64,000 bases of DNA from Actinomycetota bacterium (GCA_016870515.1 VGBL01000001.1:124001-188000), one strand, 5' to 3'; shown: positions 25,095 through 34,114, counted from the first letter of the stretch. Program-made: numbers and translations. Notes: generated by a model from the sequence alone, not told the origin.

Positions 25095-27178
25095 ACGGCC
25101 GCCCCGGTGATGCCCCTGGCCGAGTCGATCGTCGGGGTCAGGGCCTTGCTCAGCGACTCGTAGAAGACATTGAGGGGGAACTCATCGGGCAGGACGGCGT
25201 CCACCGCCTCCTTGAGGTCGCCCGGCAGCGCCTGCGGCCCCTGCGCCCAAGTGGACTGCGGATGAGGGGGCACGAGGGAACTGACGAACTCGTAGGCCGC
25301 GACCCAGTGGCCGAGCCGGGAGCGGTCGATGCCCTCTCGATAGAGGGTGTCGACCTCTATGCACAGGGAGTTGACACTGTCTTGCACGCGACTCCAGTCG
25401 ATGCGCAACGTGTTGTCAGTCCATCGGATCACGTCGTTCTTGTGCAGCCACGCGAAGATGATCTGACCGGCGAGGCCGTCGTAGTTGCGCACTCGCTCGC
25501 CCGTGGTGGGGAAGCGGAAGAGCCGGTCGAAGAGGATGGCGATGCGCACATAGGGCGCGAGCACGACTCCCTGAGATTCCAACTGCTCGGTCTCGCGGAA
25601 GGTCGAGAGGTCGCAGCGCAGCTCCTCGAGGCCATACATCCAGTAGGGCATGCGCTGCTTGATCATGAAGGGGTCGAAGGGCAGATCGCCGTGGCTGTGG
25701 GTGCGATCGTGCACGAGGTCCCACAGCACGAAGGTCTCCTGCGCCAGCGCCTGGTGGTTGAGGAGCATCTCCGCCTCCGGCGGCAGGGCGAGCCGAAGCC
25801 GGTCGGCTGCCGCCCGGGACACCCGACGGAACCTGGCCGCCTCCCGATCGCAGAAGATCCCGCCCCAACTGAAAGGCACCACCTCGCGGGTCGCGACCGT
25901 CTCGGGGAAGAGGACCGCCGAGTGAGTGTCATAGCCGGATGTGAACCCCATGAACTCGATCGGGACGAAGGCGGCATTGTCGTATGACGTTGCCTCGAGC
26001 TCGGCGATCCAGTCGGGCCACACGGTGCGGATGGTGACAGCCTCGACATTGCGATTGGGATTGCCATTTTGCGTGTACATGGGAAACACGACGACATGCT
26101 CAATGCCATCGCGACGCACGGACTCCGGGTGGAAGGTCATCAGCGAGTCGAGGAAGTCAGGCACGCCGAATCCGCCATCGCGCCATGCCCGGAAGTCATT
26201 GGTCACCGCCTCGATGTATTCGGCCTGGTGCAGCACGTGGGGAGCAAGCTCGTGCAGCGCCGCCACGATCTCTTCGACGCGAGCCGATGCGACGTCAGGG
26301 TCGCCGACGATCGAGCCATCCTTGGCCTGCAGGGGGCGCAGAGCTTCGACGGCGGTGGTTAGCCGCTCCCATGCGGGACTGGAGATGACGGCACTGACCG
26401 CGGCGGTCGGCGCGCTCAACCGTGGACCCGCAGCCGCCCAGGTGACCAGCGCTCGCCACAGGGCCCGATTGTCCACGTCGTCGATGGAGTCGTCACCGGC
26501 GAAGTCGGAGTCGGCCGCCACCACGACCCGCCCGGCACCCACTGACACGCCGACCAGCACCGGAGCATTCGCCGGTGACGCGGTGGGTGAGCTGGTCGCG
26601 AAGGCGTAGGCGTCGGATTGGTCAGCCTGAAGCTCTAGGACTCCCGATCGATAGAAGCAGGCTGCCTGGACGTCGGCGAAGACGTTGTAGCCATGCGCAT
26701 CATGCGCCTCCAGCATGATCCATGTGGATACGTCGTTGAATCGAGCAACCGGGTCTTGCGCCGTCGCATTGACAATGCCCACGCCAAAGAGCTTGGCAAT
26801 GGCTCCTAGGTTGTTGCCGTACTTCGCCTGCTCTGTCTCAGCGAGGACCACTAGGCCCCCACCTCGTCGTACGAAACCATCGATGACGGCGATCTCATCA
26901 CCGGTGTAGACGCAAGACCCCACGCCGACCGTCGACTCCCACGCATCATCGGAGCAATGGGGCAGCACCAGCACATCCACATCGGCAAGAATCCCCGCCG
27001 TGAGCGGACCGTCGACATGGACCGCGACGTCGAAGCCAGCCACGACGAGGGTGCGAGCCGCCTCGGCATAGGACGAATCGGCGGGGTTGGCCGGGCTCAT
27101 GCGTGCGGCCACCTCAGGCCGGGTCGACCATGCCTGGCGGTGGCTCTCGTCGACCATGACCTTCTTGAGCGGACGCAA
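25091..27178 (-). CDS. DUF6421 protein with N-terminal amidotransferase-like domain
   Basis: A 695-residue protein of two parts. Residues 1 to about 245 resemble a class I glutamine-amidotransferase-like/flavodoxin-type domain (AARTLVVAGFDVAVHV, DVDVLVLPHCSDD, FVRRGGGLVVLAETEQ). The remaining 450 residues match, from memory, actinobacterial proteins annotated DUF6421, with dense conserved-looking segments such as QETFVLWDLVHDRTHSHGD and PFDPFMIKQRMPYWMYG; the Glu and His residues could bind metal. The start is TTG at 27178, chosen because AGGAGG lies five bases upstream; the next ATG is 21 bases on. No function is established. First gene of a three-gene coupled operon. Confidence 0.72.
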   Translation of the reverse strand: MRPLKKVMVDESHRQAWSTRPEVAARMSPANPADSSYAEAARTLVVAGFDVAVHVDGPLTAGILADVDVLVLPHCSDDAWESTVGVGSCVYTGDEIAVIDGFVRRGGGLVVLAETEQAKYGNNLGAIAKLFGVGIVNATAQDPVARFNDVSTWIMLEAHDAHGYNVFADVQAACFYRSGVLELQADQSDAYAFATSSPTASPANAPVLVGVSVGAGRVVVAADSDFAGDDSIDDVDNRALWRALVTWAAAGPRLSAPTAAVSAVISSPAWERLTTAVEALRPLQAKDGSIVGDPDVASARVEEIVAALHELAPHVLHQAEYIEAVTNDFRAWRDGGFGVPDFLDSLMTFHPESVRRDGIEHVVVFPMYTQNGNPNRNVEAVTIRTVWPDWIAELEATSYDNAAFVPIEFMGFTSGYDTHSAVLFPETVATREVVPFSWGGIFCDREAARFRRVSRAAADRLRLALPPEAEMLLNHQALAQETFVLWDLVHDRTHSHGDLPFDPFMIKQRMPYWMYGLEELRCDLSTFRETEQLESQGVVLAPYVRIAILFDRLFRFPTTGERVRNYDGLAGQIIFAWLHKNDVIRWTDNTLRIDWSRVQDSVNSLCIEVDTLYREGIDRSRLGHWVAAYEFVSSLVPPHPQSTWAQGPQALPGDLKEAVDAVLPDEFPLNVFYESLSKALTPTIDSARGITGAAV

Positions 27179-27293
27179 GGGGGCCTCCTAGAGAAGAACA
27201 AGCATCCTATACTACCGAATGACGACGATTGTCCTGTAGCAGTGTGCATTCGCCGGAAAACCTCCCGTGGCTGCGCCCGAGCCCCACGGTCGC

Positions 27294-27299
27294 TACGGT
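27294..27299 (+). promoter_or_regulatory. -10 hexamer TACGGT, six bases before GTG at 27306 (leaderless)
   Basis: TACGGT, six bases, GTG; no ribosome site. It decides the start of the oxidase gene. Confidence 0.55.
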
Positions 27300-27305
27300 C
27301 GTGGG

Positions 27306-28547
27306 GTGCGCACCAACTGGTCCGGCACGGTCGCCTTCGAGCAGCCACTGGTGCTGCCCACGAGCCTCGATGAGGTCCGGTCGCTGGTCCGCGAGCAGGA
27401 ACGCGTGCTTGCCGTCGGGTCGGCGCACTCATTCAGTCGCGCGGCGGTGTCGAGCGGCCTTCACCTCGGCACCGAAGATCTACCCGCCGACGTCGCCGTG
27501 GCGACTGATCGCTCGACAGTCACCGTTTCGGCCGGCATGCGCTACGCCGAACTCGGCCGTGCACTCCACGTGCACGGCCTTGCCCTCGCCGCCATGGCGT
27601 CCCTTCCGCACATCAGCGTAGGCGGCGCCGTCGCCACGGGCACCCATGGATCCGGAGACGCCATAGGCACGTTGTCGTCCGCAGTGACCGCACTCCAGGT
27701 CGTCACGCCTGACGGTGACGTGCGCGAGGTACGGCGCTCCGATGCGGACTTCGCCGGGTGGGTTGTCGCCCTCGGCGCACTCGGCATCGTCACAAGCGTC
27801 AACCTGGCCGTTGAGCCGACATACGAAGTTGCACAGAGCGTGCTACTCGGCCTCGACCTCGACGAGGTGGAGTCGAATTTCGACGCGGTCTTCGGCGCGG
27901 CCACTTCGGTGAGTGTCTTCACCCGATGGCGCCCCGAGCCCGACGCGCAACTGTGGCTCAAGAGGCGCGTCGACCGGGAGGGCGCGTGGACGGGCGCGCC
28001 AAACTTTGGGGCGCAGGCGAGCGAGCGCAAGATGCACCCGCTGGAAGACCTCGATCCGGTGCACTGCACGGAGCAGTTGGGGCACGCAGGTCCGTGGCAC
28101 GAGCGGCTCCCGCACTTCAAGGCGGAATTCACCCCGAGTTCGGGCGATGAGATCCAGGCCGAATACCTGCTGCCGCGTGTGCGTGCGGTGGAGGGCATCC
28201 GGGCGATGCGCGCCATGGCCGACCGGATCACGCCGCTCCTGCACGTCACCGAGATTCGCACGATGCGAGCAGACGATCTGTGGATGAGCCCGGCATACGG
28301 GCATGACACCGTCGGCATCCACTTCACGTGGCACAAGGACGAGCGCATCTTCGACGTGCTTCCTGCCATCGAAGATGCGCTACTGCCGCTGGGTGCCCGC
28401 CCCCACTGGGGCAAGGTGACGTGCGCCACACCCGCTCAATTGGTGGCCGCGTATCCCCACATTGACGACTTTCGGGGCCTCGTGAATGCCGTGGACCCCC
28501 GGGGGAAGTGCCGAAGCATCGTGATTGAAAGCCTGATGAGCGCCTAG
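27306..28547 (+). CDS. alditol/xylitol-oxidase-like FAD enzyme (AldO type)
   Basis: A 413-residue vanillyl-alcohol-oxidase-fold flavoprotein. The N-terminal AVGSAHSFSRAAVS places His41 where AldO binds FAD covalently; HISVGGAVATGTHGSGD is the second FAD signature, and the C-terminal RPHWGKV is shared with alditol oxidases. These enzymes oxidise a terminal hydroxyl of sugar alcohols with oxygen, giving peroxide. Length matches AldO (about 420). Start GTG 27306 is supported by TACGGT six bases upstream and by family length. No signal peptide, so cytoplasmic. Confidence 0.87.
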   Translation: MRTNWSGTVAFEQPLVLPTSLDEVRSLVREQERVLAVGSAHSFSRAAVSSGLHLGTEDLPADVAVATDRSTVTVSAGMRYAELGRALHVHGLALAAMASLPHISVGGAVATGTHGSGDAIGTLSSAVTALQVVTPDGDVREVRRSDADFAGWVVALGALGIVTSVNLAVEPTYEVAQSVLLGLDLDEVESNFDAVFGAATSVSVFTRWRPEPDAQLWLKRRVDREGAWTGAPNFGAQASERKMHPLEDLDPVHCTEQLGHAGPWHERLPHFKAEFTPSSGDEIQAEYLLPRVRAVEGIRAMRAMADRITPLLHVTEIRTMRADDLWMSPAYGHDTVGIHFTWHKDERIFDVLPAIEDALLPLGARPHWGKVTCATPAQLVAAYPHIDDFRGLVNAVDPRGKCRSIVIESLMSA

Positions 28548-28586
28548 TGCCTGGCGTGTCGTCGGCGCATCCGCTCCTCGGCGACC

Positions 28587-28592
28587 TAGCCT
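28587..28592 (+). promoter_or_regulatory. -10 hexamer TAGCCT, six bases before ATG at 28599 (leaderless)
   Basis: TAGCCT, six bases, ATG. Identical hexamer and spacing occur before the subtilase, serS and GNAT genes. Confidence 0.6.
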
Positions 28593-28598
28593 TGTGGC

Positions 28599-29003
28599 AT
28601 GACTACACGTACCGCGCGCTACGCGCTTGTCGCCACTATCGCTGCCGGCGCCCTCGTGCTCTCAGCATGCGGCGGCTCCTCTTCATCCGATTCGAGTGCA
28701 TCCGAGAGCCCCATCGGAGGCGGCTCGGCGTCCTGCGATCAAGCCACCCTCGAGGGACTCGCACAGCAGGCGACCACCGATTCGGGATCCACCTGGGTCT
28801 CGGGCAAGAGCGTCGAGTGCGTCGACGGCTGGGCACTCGTCTTCGGCATCACCAAGACCGGCGACATCGAGCAGACCAGCGCGTTTGCCTTCGAGGCCGA
28901 GGGCCCCAACTGGGCACTCAAGCAGCAGGACGCCATCTGTGGCGACGGCTCCGACGACGACATCCCCGCGCAACTGAAGGACCAGCTCTGCGCACTGCGC
29001 TAA
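28599..29003 (+). CDS. small secreted lipoprotein of unknown function
   Basis: A 134-residue protein with a lipobox VLSACGGS (Cys24) after a basic/hydrophobic signal, a Ser/Glu/Asp linker, and a compact domain with four cysteines (SCDQAT, VECVDGW, AICGDGS, QLCALR) that may form two disulfides. Expected to be anchored on the outer face of the membrane. No family recognised. A 15-bp hairpin terminator follows 12 bases after the stop, so it is probably transcribed alone from its own leaderless promoter. Confidence 0.8.
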   Translation: MTTRTARYALVATIAAGALVLSACGGSSSSDSSASESPIGGGSASCDQATLEGLAQQATTDSGSTWVSGKSVECVDGWALVFGITKTGDIEQTSAFAFEAEGPNWALKQQDAICGDGSDDDIPAQLKDQLCALR

Positions 29004-29015
29004 TCCAAGGCTGAG

Positions 29016-29051
29016 ATGAGGGCGGGAGAGCGCAATCTCTCCCGCCCTCAT
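29016..29051 (+). terminator. strong 15-bp hairpin terminator after the lipoprotein gene
   Basis: Perfect stem ATGAGGGCGGGAGAG / CTCTCCCGCCCTCAT (29016-29030 and 29037-29051) around a CGCAAT loop. No T-run follows, as is common for actinobacterial terminators. Confidence 0.8.
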
Positions 29052-29074
29052 GCTGTCCGTGCGAGAGTAGCCGC

Positions 29075-29737
29075 GTGAGCAACCCGATCATCACGATGCT
29101 TCCATTCGCCGTCGGCGCGATGATCAGTCCCTTCGTGCTTATCGTGCAAGCGCTGATCCTCGCCAGCGGCATTCAGCCCAAGCTGCGCGGATGGCTCTAC
29201 ACCCTCGGGTGCACGGCATTCACGATCGTGTTCATCGTCGCGGTCTACGCCGGCCTCAGCAGGGTCGCCCCCGGCAACACCGCGCCCAGTCCCGTGCTCA
29301 GGGCTATCGAGATCACCATCGGGATCTTGCTTCTCGTCCTCACCGTGCGCGTGCTCCTGGACAAGCATCGGCCGAGGAACGACCACGAGACCCGCATGCA
29401 GCACATGGTGCAGACCGCCAAGCCCCGGTCGTTCTTCATCGTCGGCCTGGCCGTGATGGCCACCGACCTGTCATCGCTCATCATCCTCGTTCCCGGCGTA
29501 CGAGCCGTGCAGGAGACCCAGGCCGCCTTCGCACTGCAGGCGATCGCCCTGATCATCGCCCTCGTCTTCACGCTGATGCCCGCGCTGCTCCCGGTCGCAC
29601 TAGCGACGCTCTTCGGGCGACGCGCCGACCACTTCCTGAAGGCGCTGAATCACTTCGTGACGAAGAACAGCAGGTTCATCACAGCGGGAATCTGCGTGCT
29701 CCTCGCGGTACTCCTCTTCGTCGGCGCGCTGCGCTAG
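29075..29737 (+). CDS. GAP/Sap family (LysE-superfamily) membrane protein
   Basis: A 220-residue protein of about six helices. The opening MSNPIITMLPFAVGAMISP and VLIVQALILASG, then GWLYTLGCTAF, fit the actinobacterial GAP family (sulfolipid-1-addressing protein relatives in the LysE exporter superfamily). Mycobacterial members take part in export of cell-wall lipids; the cargo here is unknown. The GTG start follows the hairpin terminator by 23 bases. The 3' end overlaps the convergent amidase gene by four bases. Confidence 0.8.
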   Translation: MSNPIITMLPFAVGAMISPFVLIVQALILASGIQPKLRGWLYTLGCTAFTIVFIVAVYAGLSRVAPGNTAPSPVLRAIEITIGILLLVLTVRVLLDKHRPRNDHETRMQHMVQTAKPRSFFIVGLAVMATDLSSLIILVPGVRAVQETQAAFALQAIALIIALVFTLMPALLPVALATLFGRRADHFLKALNHFVTKNSRFITAGICVLLAVLLFVGALR

Positions 29738-31131
29738 GCGGTGGCCGTGCGCGGCCAAGGCATCGCCTCTTCGAGCTCGAGGGCGATCGACAGCAATCGG
29801 CGCTCCTCGCCAACGGGAGCGGCGACCTGCACACCTATGGGCAGCCCCTCCGGGTTGCGTGCAAGGGGCAGTGAGATGGCCGGTGAGCCGCAAACGTTCT
29901 GCAGAGGGGTGAACGACGTGAAGCGGAGCAGCCGCACAAGTTGCTCGCGCACGGGCACGTCGGGACCGAGATAGCCGATGGGTGGAGCCGGGTGGCTCAC
30001 CACCGGGGAGACGACGATGTCGACATCCTGGTAGACAGGCTCTGGCTCGCGAGATGCACGGACGAGGCGACGCATGCTCAGAGGAGTCTTCACAGCTTGC
30101 TGCACGAACATCGCGCTGAGGCCCTTCGTCAATGCCTCGGTCTTGGATCCGTCGAATCCTTCGCCGATGAAGCGACCGCCGGCCCTCTGCAGCATGAAGG
30201 ACAGCAGGGCCCAGTAGCGAAGGAAGTCGCGACCGAACTGCTCGCCGACGTCGAGGGTGACCTCGCTGACCTCGTGGCCGAGATCCGCCAGCGTGCGGCC
30301 AGCGTCGATCACGGCATCGCGCGTGTGCGGATCGAGGGGCGTGCCCGCGAGGCTTTCGGCGAGGAGTCCGACGCGCAGGCGACGGCGCTCCGGTCGCACG
30401 ACCATGCCGATGGGTGGCAGGTCGGGGTTGCGGTAGACGCGCTCAGCCTCCGCGAAGTAGTACGCCGTATCGCGCACGCTGCGCGTGAGCACACCCTGCG
30501 TGACCAGATTGACGGGGAGGCGATCCAACTCGGGCAGGTCGATGAGCCGGCCGCGAGAGGGCTTGAGGCCCACGAGCCCGTTGAGGGCTGCGGGGATGCG
30601 GATGGATCCGCCACCGTCGTTCGCGTGACCGATGGGCACCGCTCCCGACGCGACGAGCGCCGCTGACCCACCGCTCGATCCGCCTGTGGAGTGGCCGGTG
30701 TTCCAGGGATTACGCGTCGCGCCATAGCGCGATGACTCAGTCGTGGCCGTCAGGCCAAACTCCGGCAGCGTGGTCTTAGCCAACGGAGCGAAGCCGAGGC
30801 CGAGATATTGCGCCACCCACGGATTGGAACCGGTGGCGGGCCGGTCCGCCGGTGCCCACGAGCCGTGGAGCGTGGGGTAGCCCTCGAGGTCTTCGTTGTC
30901 CTTCAGCACGGTAGGGATGCCGGCAAAGGGACCCGCCGCATTGCCCTCGACATCGAGCGTCCGGACGACGGCGTTCAGAGATGGGTTGGCAACGTCGATG
31001 CGTGCCTGAGCCGCAGCGCGCAGCTCGGCAGCCGATACCTCGCGCTTGCGCAGCAGGTGAAGCAGGTCCATGACATCGTGCGATCCGAGCGCATCGTCCG
31101 TCGTGACGTCGACCGTCGAGTTGTCAGCCAC
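29734..31131 (-). CDS. amidase-signature family hydrolase
   Basis: A 465-residue amidase. The Ser-cisSer-Lys triad is visible as Lys77 ([12 protein letters not shown]), Ser152 in [12 protein letters not shown] and the nucleophile Ser176 in [12 protein letters not shown], 24 residues further on as in characterised members. [19 protein letters not shown] is another family landmark. The overall pattern resembles the 6-aminohexanoate-cyclic-dimer-hydrolase-like group rather than GatA, and gatB/gatC are absent nearby. Substrate unknown. GTG start with GGAGG six bases upstream. Confidence 0.9.
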   Translation of the reverse strand: MADNSTVDVTTDDALGSHDVMDLLHLLRKREVSAAELRAAAQARIDVANPSLNAVVRTLDVEGNAAGPFAGIPTVLKDNEDLEGYPTLHGSWAPADRPATGSNPWVAQYLGLGFAPLAKTTLPEFGLTATTESSRYGATRNPWNTGHSTGGSSGGSAALVASGAVPIGHANDGGGSIRIPAALNGLVGLKPSRGRLIDLPELDRLPVNLVTQGVLTRSVRDTAYYFAEAERVYRNPDLPPIGMVVRPERRRLRVGLLAESLAGTPLDPHTRDAVIDAGRTLADLGHEVSEVTLDVGEQFGRDFLRYWALLSFMLQRAGGRFIGEGFDGSKTEALTKGLSAMFVQQAVKTPLSMRRLVRASREPEPVYQDVDIVVSPVVSHPAPPIGYLGPDVPVREQLVRLLRFTSFTPLQNVCGSPAISLPLARNPEGLPIGVQVAAPVGEERRLLSIALELEEAMPWPRTATA

Positions 31132-31205
31132 TGCTTGCCTCCGTCAGGTGACCGTCGTATCCACGGCATTGTCGCCACGCACATGTCCGATATGGCCAGA
31201 TTGGG

Positions 31206-31278
31206 CGCGCCCGAAGGGATTCGAACCCCTAACCTTCTGATCCGTAGTCAGATGCTCTATCCGTTGAGCTACGGGCGC
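31206..31278 (-). tRNA. tRNA-Arg (anticodon ACG)
   Basis: Acceptor stem GCGCCCG/CGGGCGC at 31272-31278 and 31207-31213. The anticodon loop CTACGGA between TCTGA and TCAGA gives ACG, and the T-arm contains GGTTCGAATCC. CCA is not encoded. Confidence 0.95.
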
Positions 31279-31375
31279 CTTGCGGGGCCTGAGTCTAGCC
31301 AGCGCCCAGCGTGTCGACGCCCCCGCCCTGGTCGCTCAGCGAGCGTTCCGAGGTGACTTCCGTCAGACTGCGGCA

Positions 31376-31822
31376 ATGACTTCAGATTCCCCTCGGGCCC
31401 TCACCCGCCGCGACGCGCTTCGCGGTGCCGCGGTGCTCTGCGGCCTCAGCCTGCTGTCGCTGGGCATCTCCGAGGCCCAAGCCGCTGCGCCCGGCAGCAC
31501 CGGGGTGCTCCTGCCCGATGGCCGCGTCAAGATCACACCGAGCAAGATTCCTGCGCTGGCCAAGGTCGGTGGGTTCACCGCCATCCTTCCCGTCAAGGGC
31601 ACTCCTGCTGCCGTACGCCGTACCAGGACCAACACCTACATCGCCGTGTCGCTGGTTTGCCCCCACGCCGGCTCGCTAGCCAAGCCGGAGGCGAGCGGCT
31701 TCACGTGCAGTGCCCACGGCTCGCGCTTCAACACGACGGGCACGCTCATCGACGGACCCGCCACCACCGGGCTCACCCGCCTCAAGGTCGTCCGATCGGG
31801 CAAAGACCTGATCATCGGCTAG
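31376..31822 (+). CDS. small Tat-exported Rieske [2Fe-2S] protein
   Basis: A 148-residue protein with a twin-arginine signal (LTRRDALRGAAVLCGLSLLSLG, here residues 9-30) and a Rieske domain whose ligands are Cys95 and His97 (CPHAG) and Cys111 and His114 (CSAHGS), only 14 residues between the two ligand pairs. It would be folded with its cluster in the cytoplasm, exported by Tat and act as an extracytoplasmic electron carrier. No oxygenase or cytochrome partner is encoded nearby. The ATG has CAGACT six bases upstream. Flanked by two tRNA genes. Confidence 0.88.
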   Translation: MTSDSPRALTRRDALRGAAVLCGLSLLSLGISEAQAAAPGSTGVLLPDGRVKITPSKIPALAKVGGFTAILPVKGTPAAVRRTRTNTYIAVSLVCPHAGSLAKPEASGFTCSAHGSRFNTTGTLIDGPATTGLTRLKVVRSGKDLIIG

Positions 31823-31863
31823 ACGCCGACGGGGCCGCCCGCATGGACGACCCCGTCGAGGCG

Positions 31864-31954
31864 CGGAGGCGGAGGGATTTGAACCCTCGATGGGCATTTA
31901 GGCCCAAACCCGCTTAGCAGGCGGGCGCCATAGACCGGACTAGGCGACGCCTCC
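31864..31954 (-). tRNA. tRNA-Ser (anticodon GCT)
   Basis: Acceptor stem GGAGGCG/CGCCTCC (outer ends 31865-31871 and 31948-31954). The anticodon loop CTGCTAA between CCCGC and GCGGG gives GCT. The long variable arm is typical of tRNA-Ser; T-arm GGTTCAAATCC. Confidence 0.95.
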
Positions 31955-32025
31955 CTGGGGCCTGAGCCCCTTTGTGGTCGGGTCAGGTTACCCGGTGGCT
32001 GATTGACACGGCACACTGATGTCGC

Positions 32026-32796
32026 GTGAGCGCAGATTCACCCGCGACGTCGACCCTCGTCATCGATTGCGGTGGCGGTGGCATCAAGGCGACCGTCATC
32101 GACGAGACCGGCACCATGCGGGCCCAACCCGAGCGCGTGCCGACGCCGTACCCCCTGACGACCAAGCTTTTCGTCAAGACGCTCGTCGACCTCAGCAAGC
32201 GCATGCCGCATGCGACGCATGCGACGGTGGGCCTGCCGGGGATGATCCGCCACGGCGTCGTCGTCGCGACCCCGCACTACATCACCGTGCGTGGGCCCCG
32301 CACTCGGATCGATCCCAACCTCGTCAGGCAGTGGAACGGCTTCGATGCGCGAGAGGTCCTGCGCGAGGCGCTCGGCATCCCCGTGCTCGTGCTCAATGAC
32401 GCCGAGGTGCACGGCGCCGGAGTCGTTGCCGGCAAGGGACTAGAACTCGTCCTCACCCTGGGCACCGGACTCGGCTGCGCCCTCTTCGACGGCGGCCGCC
32501 TCGCTCCCCACCTCGAGCTCTCGCAGGCTCCCGTGCGCTGGGGGTTGTCCTACGACACCTACATCGGCGAGCACGAACGCCGCCGCCTAGGCGACAGCCT
32601 CTGGTCGCGCCGCGTCGTTCGCTGCATCGACGGCCTGCGTCCGATGTTCATGTGGGACCGGCTCTACCTCGGCGGTGGCAACTCGCGCCACATCACGCCC
32701 TCTCAGATCGCCAAACTCGGCGACGACACGGTCATCGTGCCCAACGCGGCCGCCCTCGTGGGTGGCGCGCGTGCCTGGCAGTTGACCGTCGACTAG
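32026..32796 (+). CDS. ppgK: ROK-family polyphosphate glucokinase-like kinase
   Basis: A 256-residue sugar kinase of the ROK/PPGK group. The phosphate-1 motif is VIDCGGGGIKATVID, LNDAEVHGAGVVAGKG carries the catalytic Asp, and LVLTLGTGLGCALFDGG is the phosphate-2 motif. Actinobacterial PPGK phosphorylates glucose using polyphosphate or ATP and has this length. The C-terminal LYLGGGNSRHI region is as expected. The first motif has Cys-Gly-Gly where PPGKs usually have Ile-Gly-Gly, probably harmless. Start GTG at 32026. Overlaps the convergent dimethylargininase gene by four bases. Confidence 0.83.
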   Translation: MSADSPATSTLVIDCGGGGIKATVIDETGTMRAQPERVPTPYPLTTKLFVKTLVDLSKRMPHATHATVGLPGMIRHGVVVATPHYITVRGPRTRIDPNLVRQWNGFDAREVLREALGIPVLVLNDAEVHGAGVVAGKGLELVLTLGTGLGCALFDGGRLAPHLELSQAPVRWGLSYDTYIGEHERRRLGDSLWSRRVVRCIDGLRPMFMWDRLYLGGGNSRHITPSQIAKLGDDTVIVPNAAALVGGARAWQLTVD

Positions 32797-33638
32797 CCCC
32801 GCAGGATCGGGCGGGTCAAGCAGGTAGGCCCGCCCTCGCCCTTGGTGATCTCGCTGGCCGCGTAGACGTGTACGTCGCAGCCCCGCGCAGACAACGCCTC
32901 GGCGGTCGCGTCGTTGCCGGAGGCCAGCACCACGACTCCGGGTGCCACGGCAAGCACGTTGCCGCCGAGCGTCACCCAATCGTCCTCGGGCACGCTCAGC
33001 AACTCCACGCCGCGACGGCGCAATTCCTCCAGCATCGCCACGGGCGCAAGGCGCTCGTATACGACCGCGAGGTCTTCGCGCACCGGTGATACCACCGACA
33101 TCAGATGAAGGCACCACTCCGGACCCTGGTCATGGGGCACGTCGTACACCTCGATATCGATGCCGCGCGGAGTGAGGATCGCGCGCAGTTGGCTCACGGC
33201 CGCCGCGTTGGTGCGATAGCTGCGACCGACCGCAAGTGTCGTGTCATCGAGCCAAAACATGTCTCCGCCATCAGCCGTCGCAGTGCCTTCGAGGCGACCG
33301 GTCACAGACACGCCAAGATCCTCAAGATCCGCACACAGTCGCTCCGGCTCGCCCACACGCACCGGCTTGGCCGCACTCAGCTGGATGACCCCATCGGCCA
33401 CGACGAAGGCAGGGTCGTATACGAAGCACGAGTCGGGCAGCCCTTCGAGCGGCGGCAGCACGGCTACATCGCAGCCGAGGCCCTGGAGGATCGCGACGAA
33501 TTGGGCGTGCTGCTCGAGGAGGACCTTGATGTCGAGGGGCTGCGCCCAATGAGCCCTGGCGAAGTCGGACGCCGGCGCCGGCGGTCGGACAGCCACCCGT
33601 CGCAGCGGTGCCACCATCGACGTGACGCCGTAGTCCAT
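32793..33638 (-). CDS. dimethylarginine dimethylaminohydrolase-like amidinohydrolase
   Basis: A 281-residue protein of the guanidino-modifying (arginine deiminase/DDAH) fold. PDSCFVYDPAFV, GGDMFWLDDTTLAVG and EWCLHLMSVVSP (catalytic His) are present, with the nucleophile Cys273 in TCLTRPI close to the C-terminus. Length and motifs favour dimethylargininase (methylated arginine to citrulline and methylamine) over arginine deiminase (about 400 residues). The ATG at 33638 has a GGGTGAGG ribosome site and lies five bases after the stop of the CrtO-like gene. Confidence 0.82.
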   Translation of the reverse strand: MDYGVTSMVAPLRRVAVRPPAPASDFARAHWAQPLDIKVLLEQHAQFVAILQGLGCDVAVLPPLEGLPDSCFVYDPAFVVADGVIQLSAAKPVRVGEPERLCADLEDLGVSVTGRLEGTATADGGDMFWLDDTTLAVGRSYRTNAAAVSQLRAILTPRGIDIEVYDVPHDQGPEWCLHLMSVVSPVREDLAVVYERLAPVAMLEELRRRGVELLSVPEDDWVTLGGNVLAVAPGVVVLASGNDATAEALSARGCDVHVYAASEITKGEGGPTCLTRPILRG

Positions 33639-33643
33639 GGCCC

Positions 33644-34114
33644 TCACCCTTGCATGCGCCGAAGCAACTGGGTTATCCGCACCTGGTTGTAGCGCAGGAC
33701 GAGGAAGAACACCGTGTTGCCGACGCCCACGATGAGAAACCAGATGAGCATCGTCCACCATGGATTCCACAAAATGAGAGGAATGAACGTGAAGGCTGAT
33801 AGGAAGTGCACCCACTCCCCGCGTCTGACCTCGACGAGATAGGCCTGCAGGCTGGCGGCGTCGATCCCGTAGAGCGAGGACTTGCTCTCCCCACCCATCC
33901 AGGACCCACCCTCGGGAAGCCACTTGGAAAACCAAGAGATTCCGATGCGGCGATACCTGCGTACGGTGTCAAAGCGGGTGAGTCTCAACGGCCCGATATC
34001 GCGGCTGAACCACGAATCAGGGCACCGTGGGGCGAGGAACCCGATCGTGATCGCCATGGCGACAAGCACGAGGAAGTCGACAAGCAGCAGCAGCGCTGCC
34101 GATCCCGCGTCCAT
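33644..34114 (-). CDS. CrtO-like membrane acyltransferase family protein
   Basis: A 156-residue protein with about four hydrophobic segments and a conserved-looking cytoplasmic stretch, ISWFSKWLPEGGSWMGG then YLVEVRRGEWVH and LRYNQVRITQL. This matches, from memory, the glycosyl-4,4'-diaponeurosporenoate acyltransferase (CrtO) family, which acylates a glycosylated carotenoid in staphyloxanthin synthesis. No other carotenoid genes are adjacent, so only the family name is safe. The ATG at 34114 has GGGAG upstream. Directly upstream of, and probably co-transcribed with, the dimethylargininase gene. Confidence 0.65.
   Translation of the reverse strand: MDAGSAALLLLVDFLVLVAMAITIGFLAPRCPDSWFSRDIGPLRLTRFDTVRRYRRIGISWFSKWLPEGGSWMGGESKSSLYGIDAASLQAYLVEVRRGEWVHFLSAFTFIPLILWNPWWTMLIWFLIVGVGNTVFFLVLRYNQVRITQLLRRMQG

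Noticed and set aside
27179-27305. Riboswitch or regulator site in the gap between DUF6421 and the oxidase gene
   Set aside because: Only 127 bases; apart from the TACGGT hexamer, the AGGAGG site and a weak TAGTAT on the minus strand, no fold or repeat stood out.
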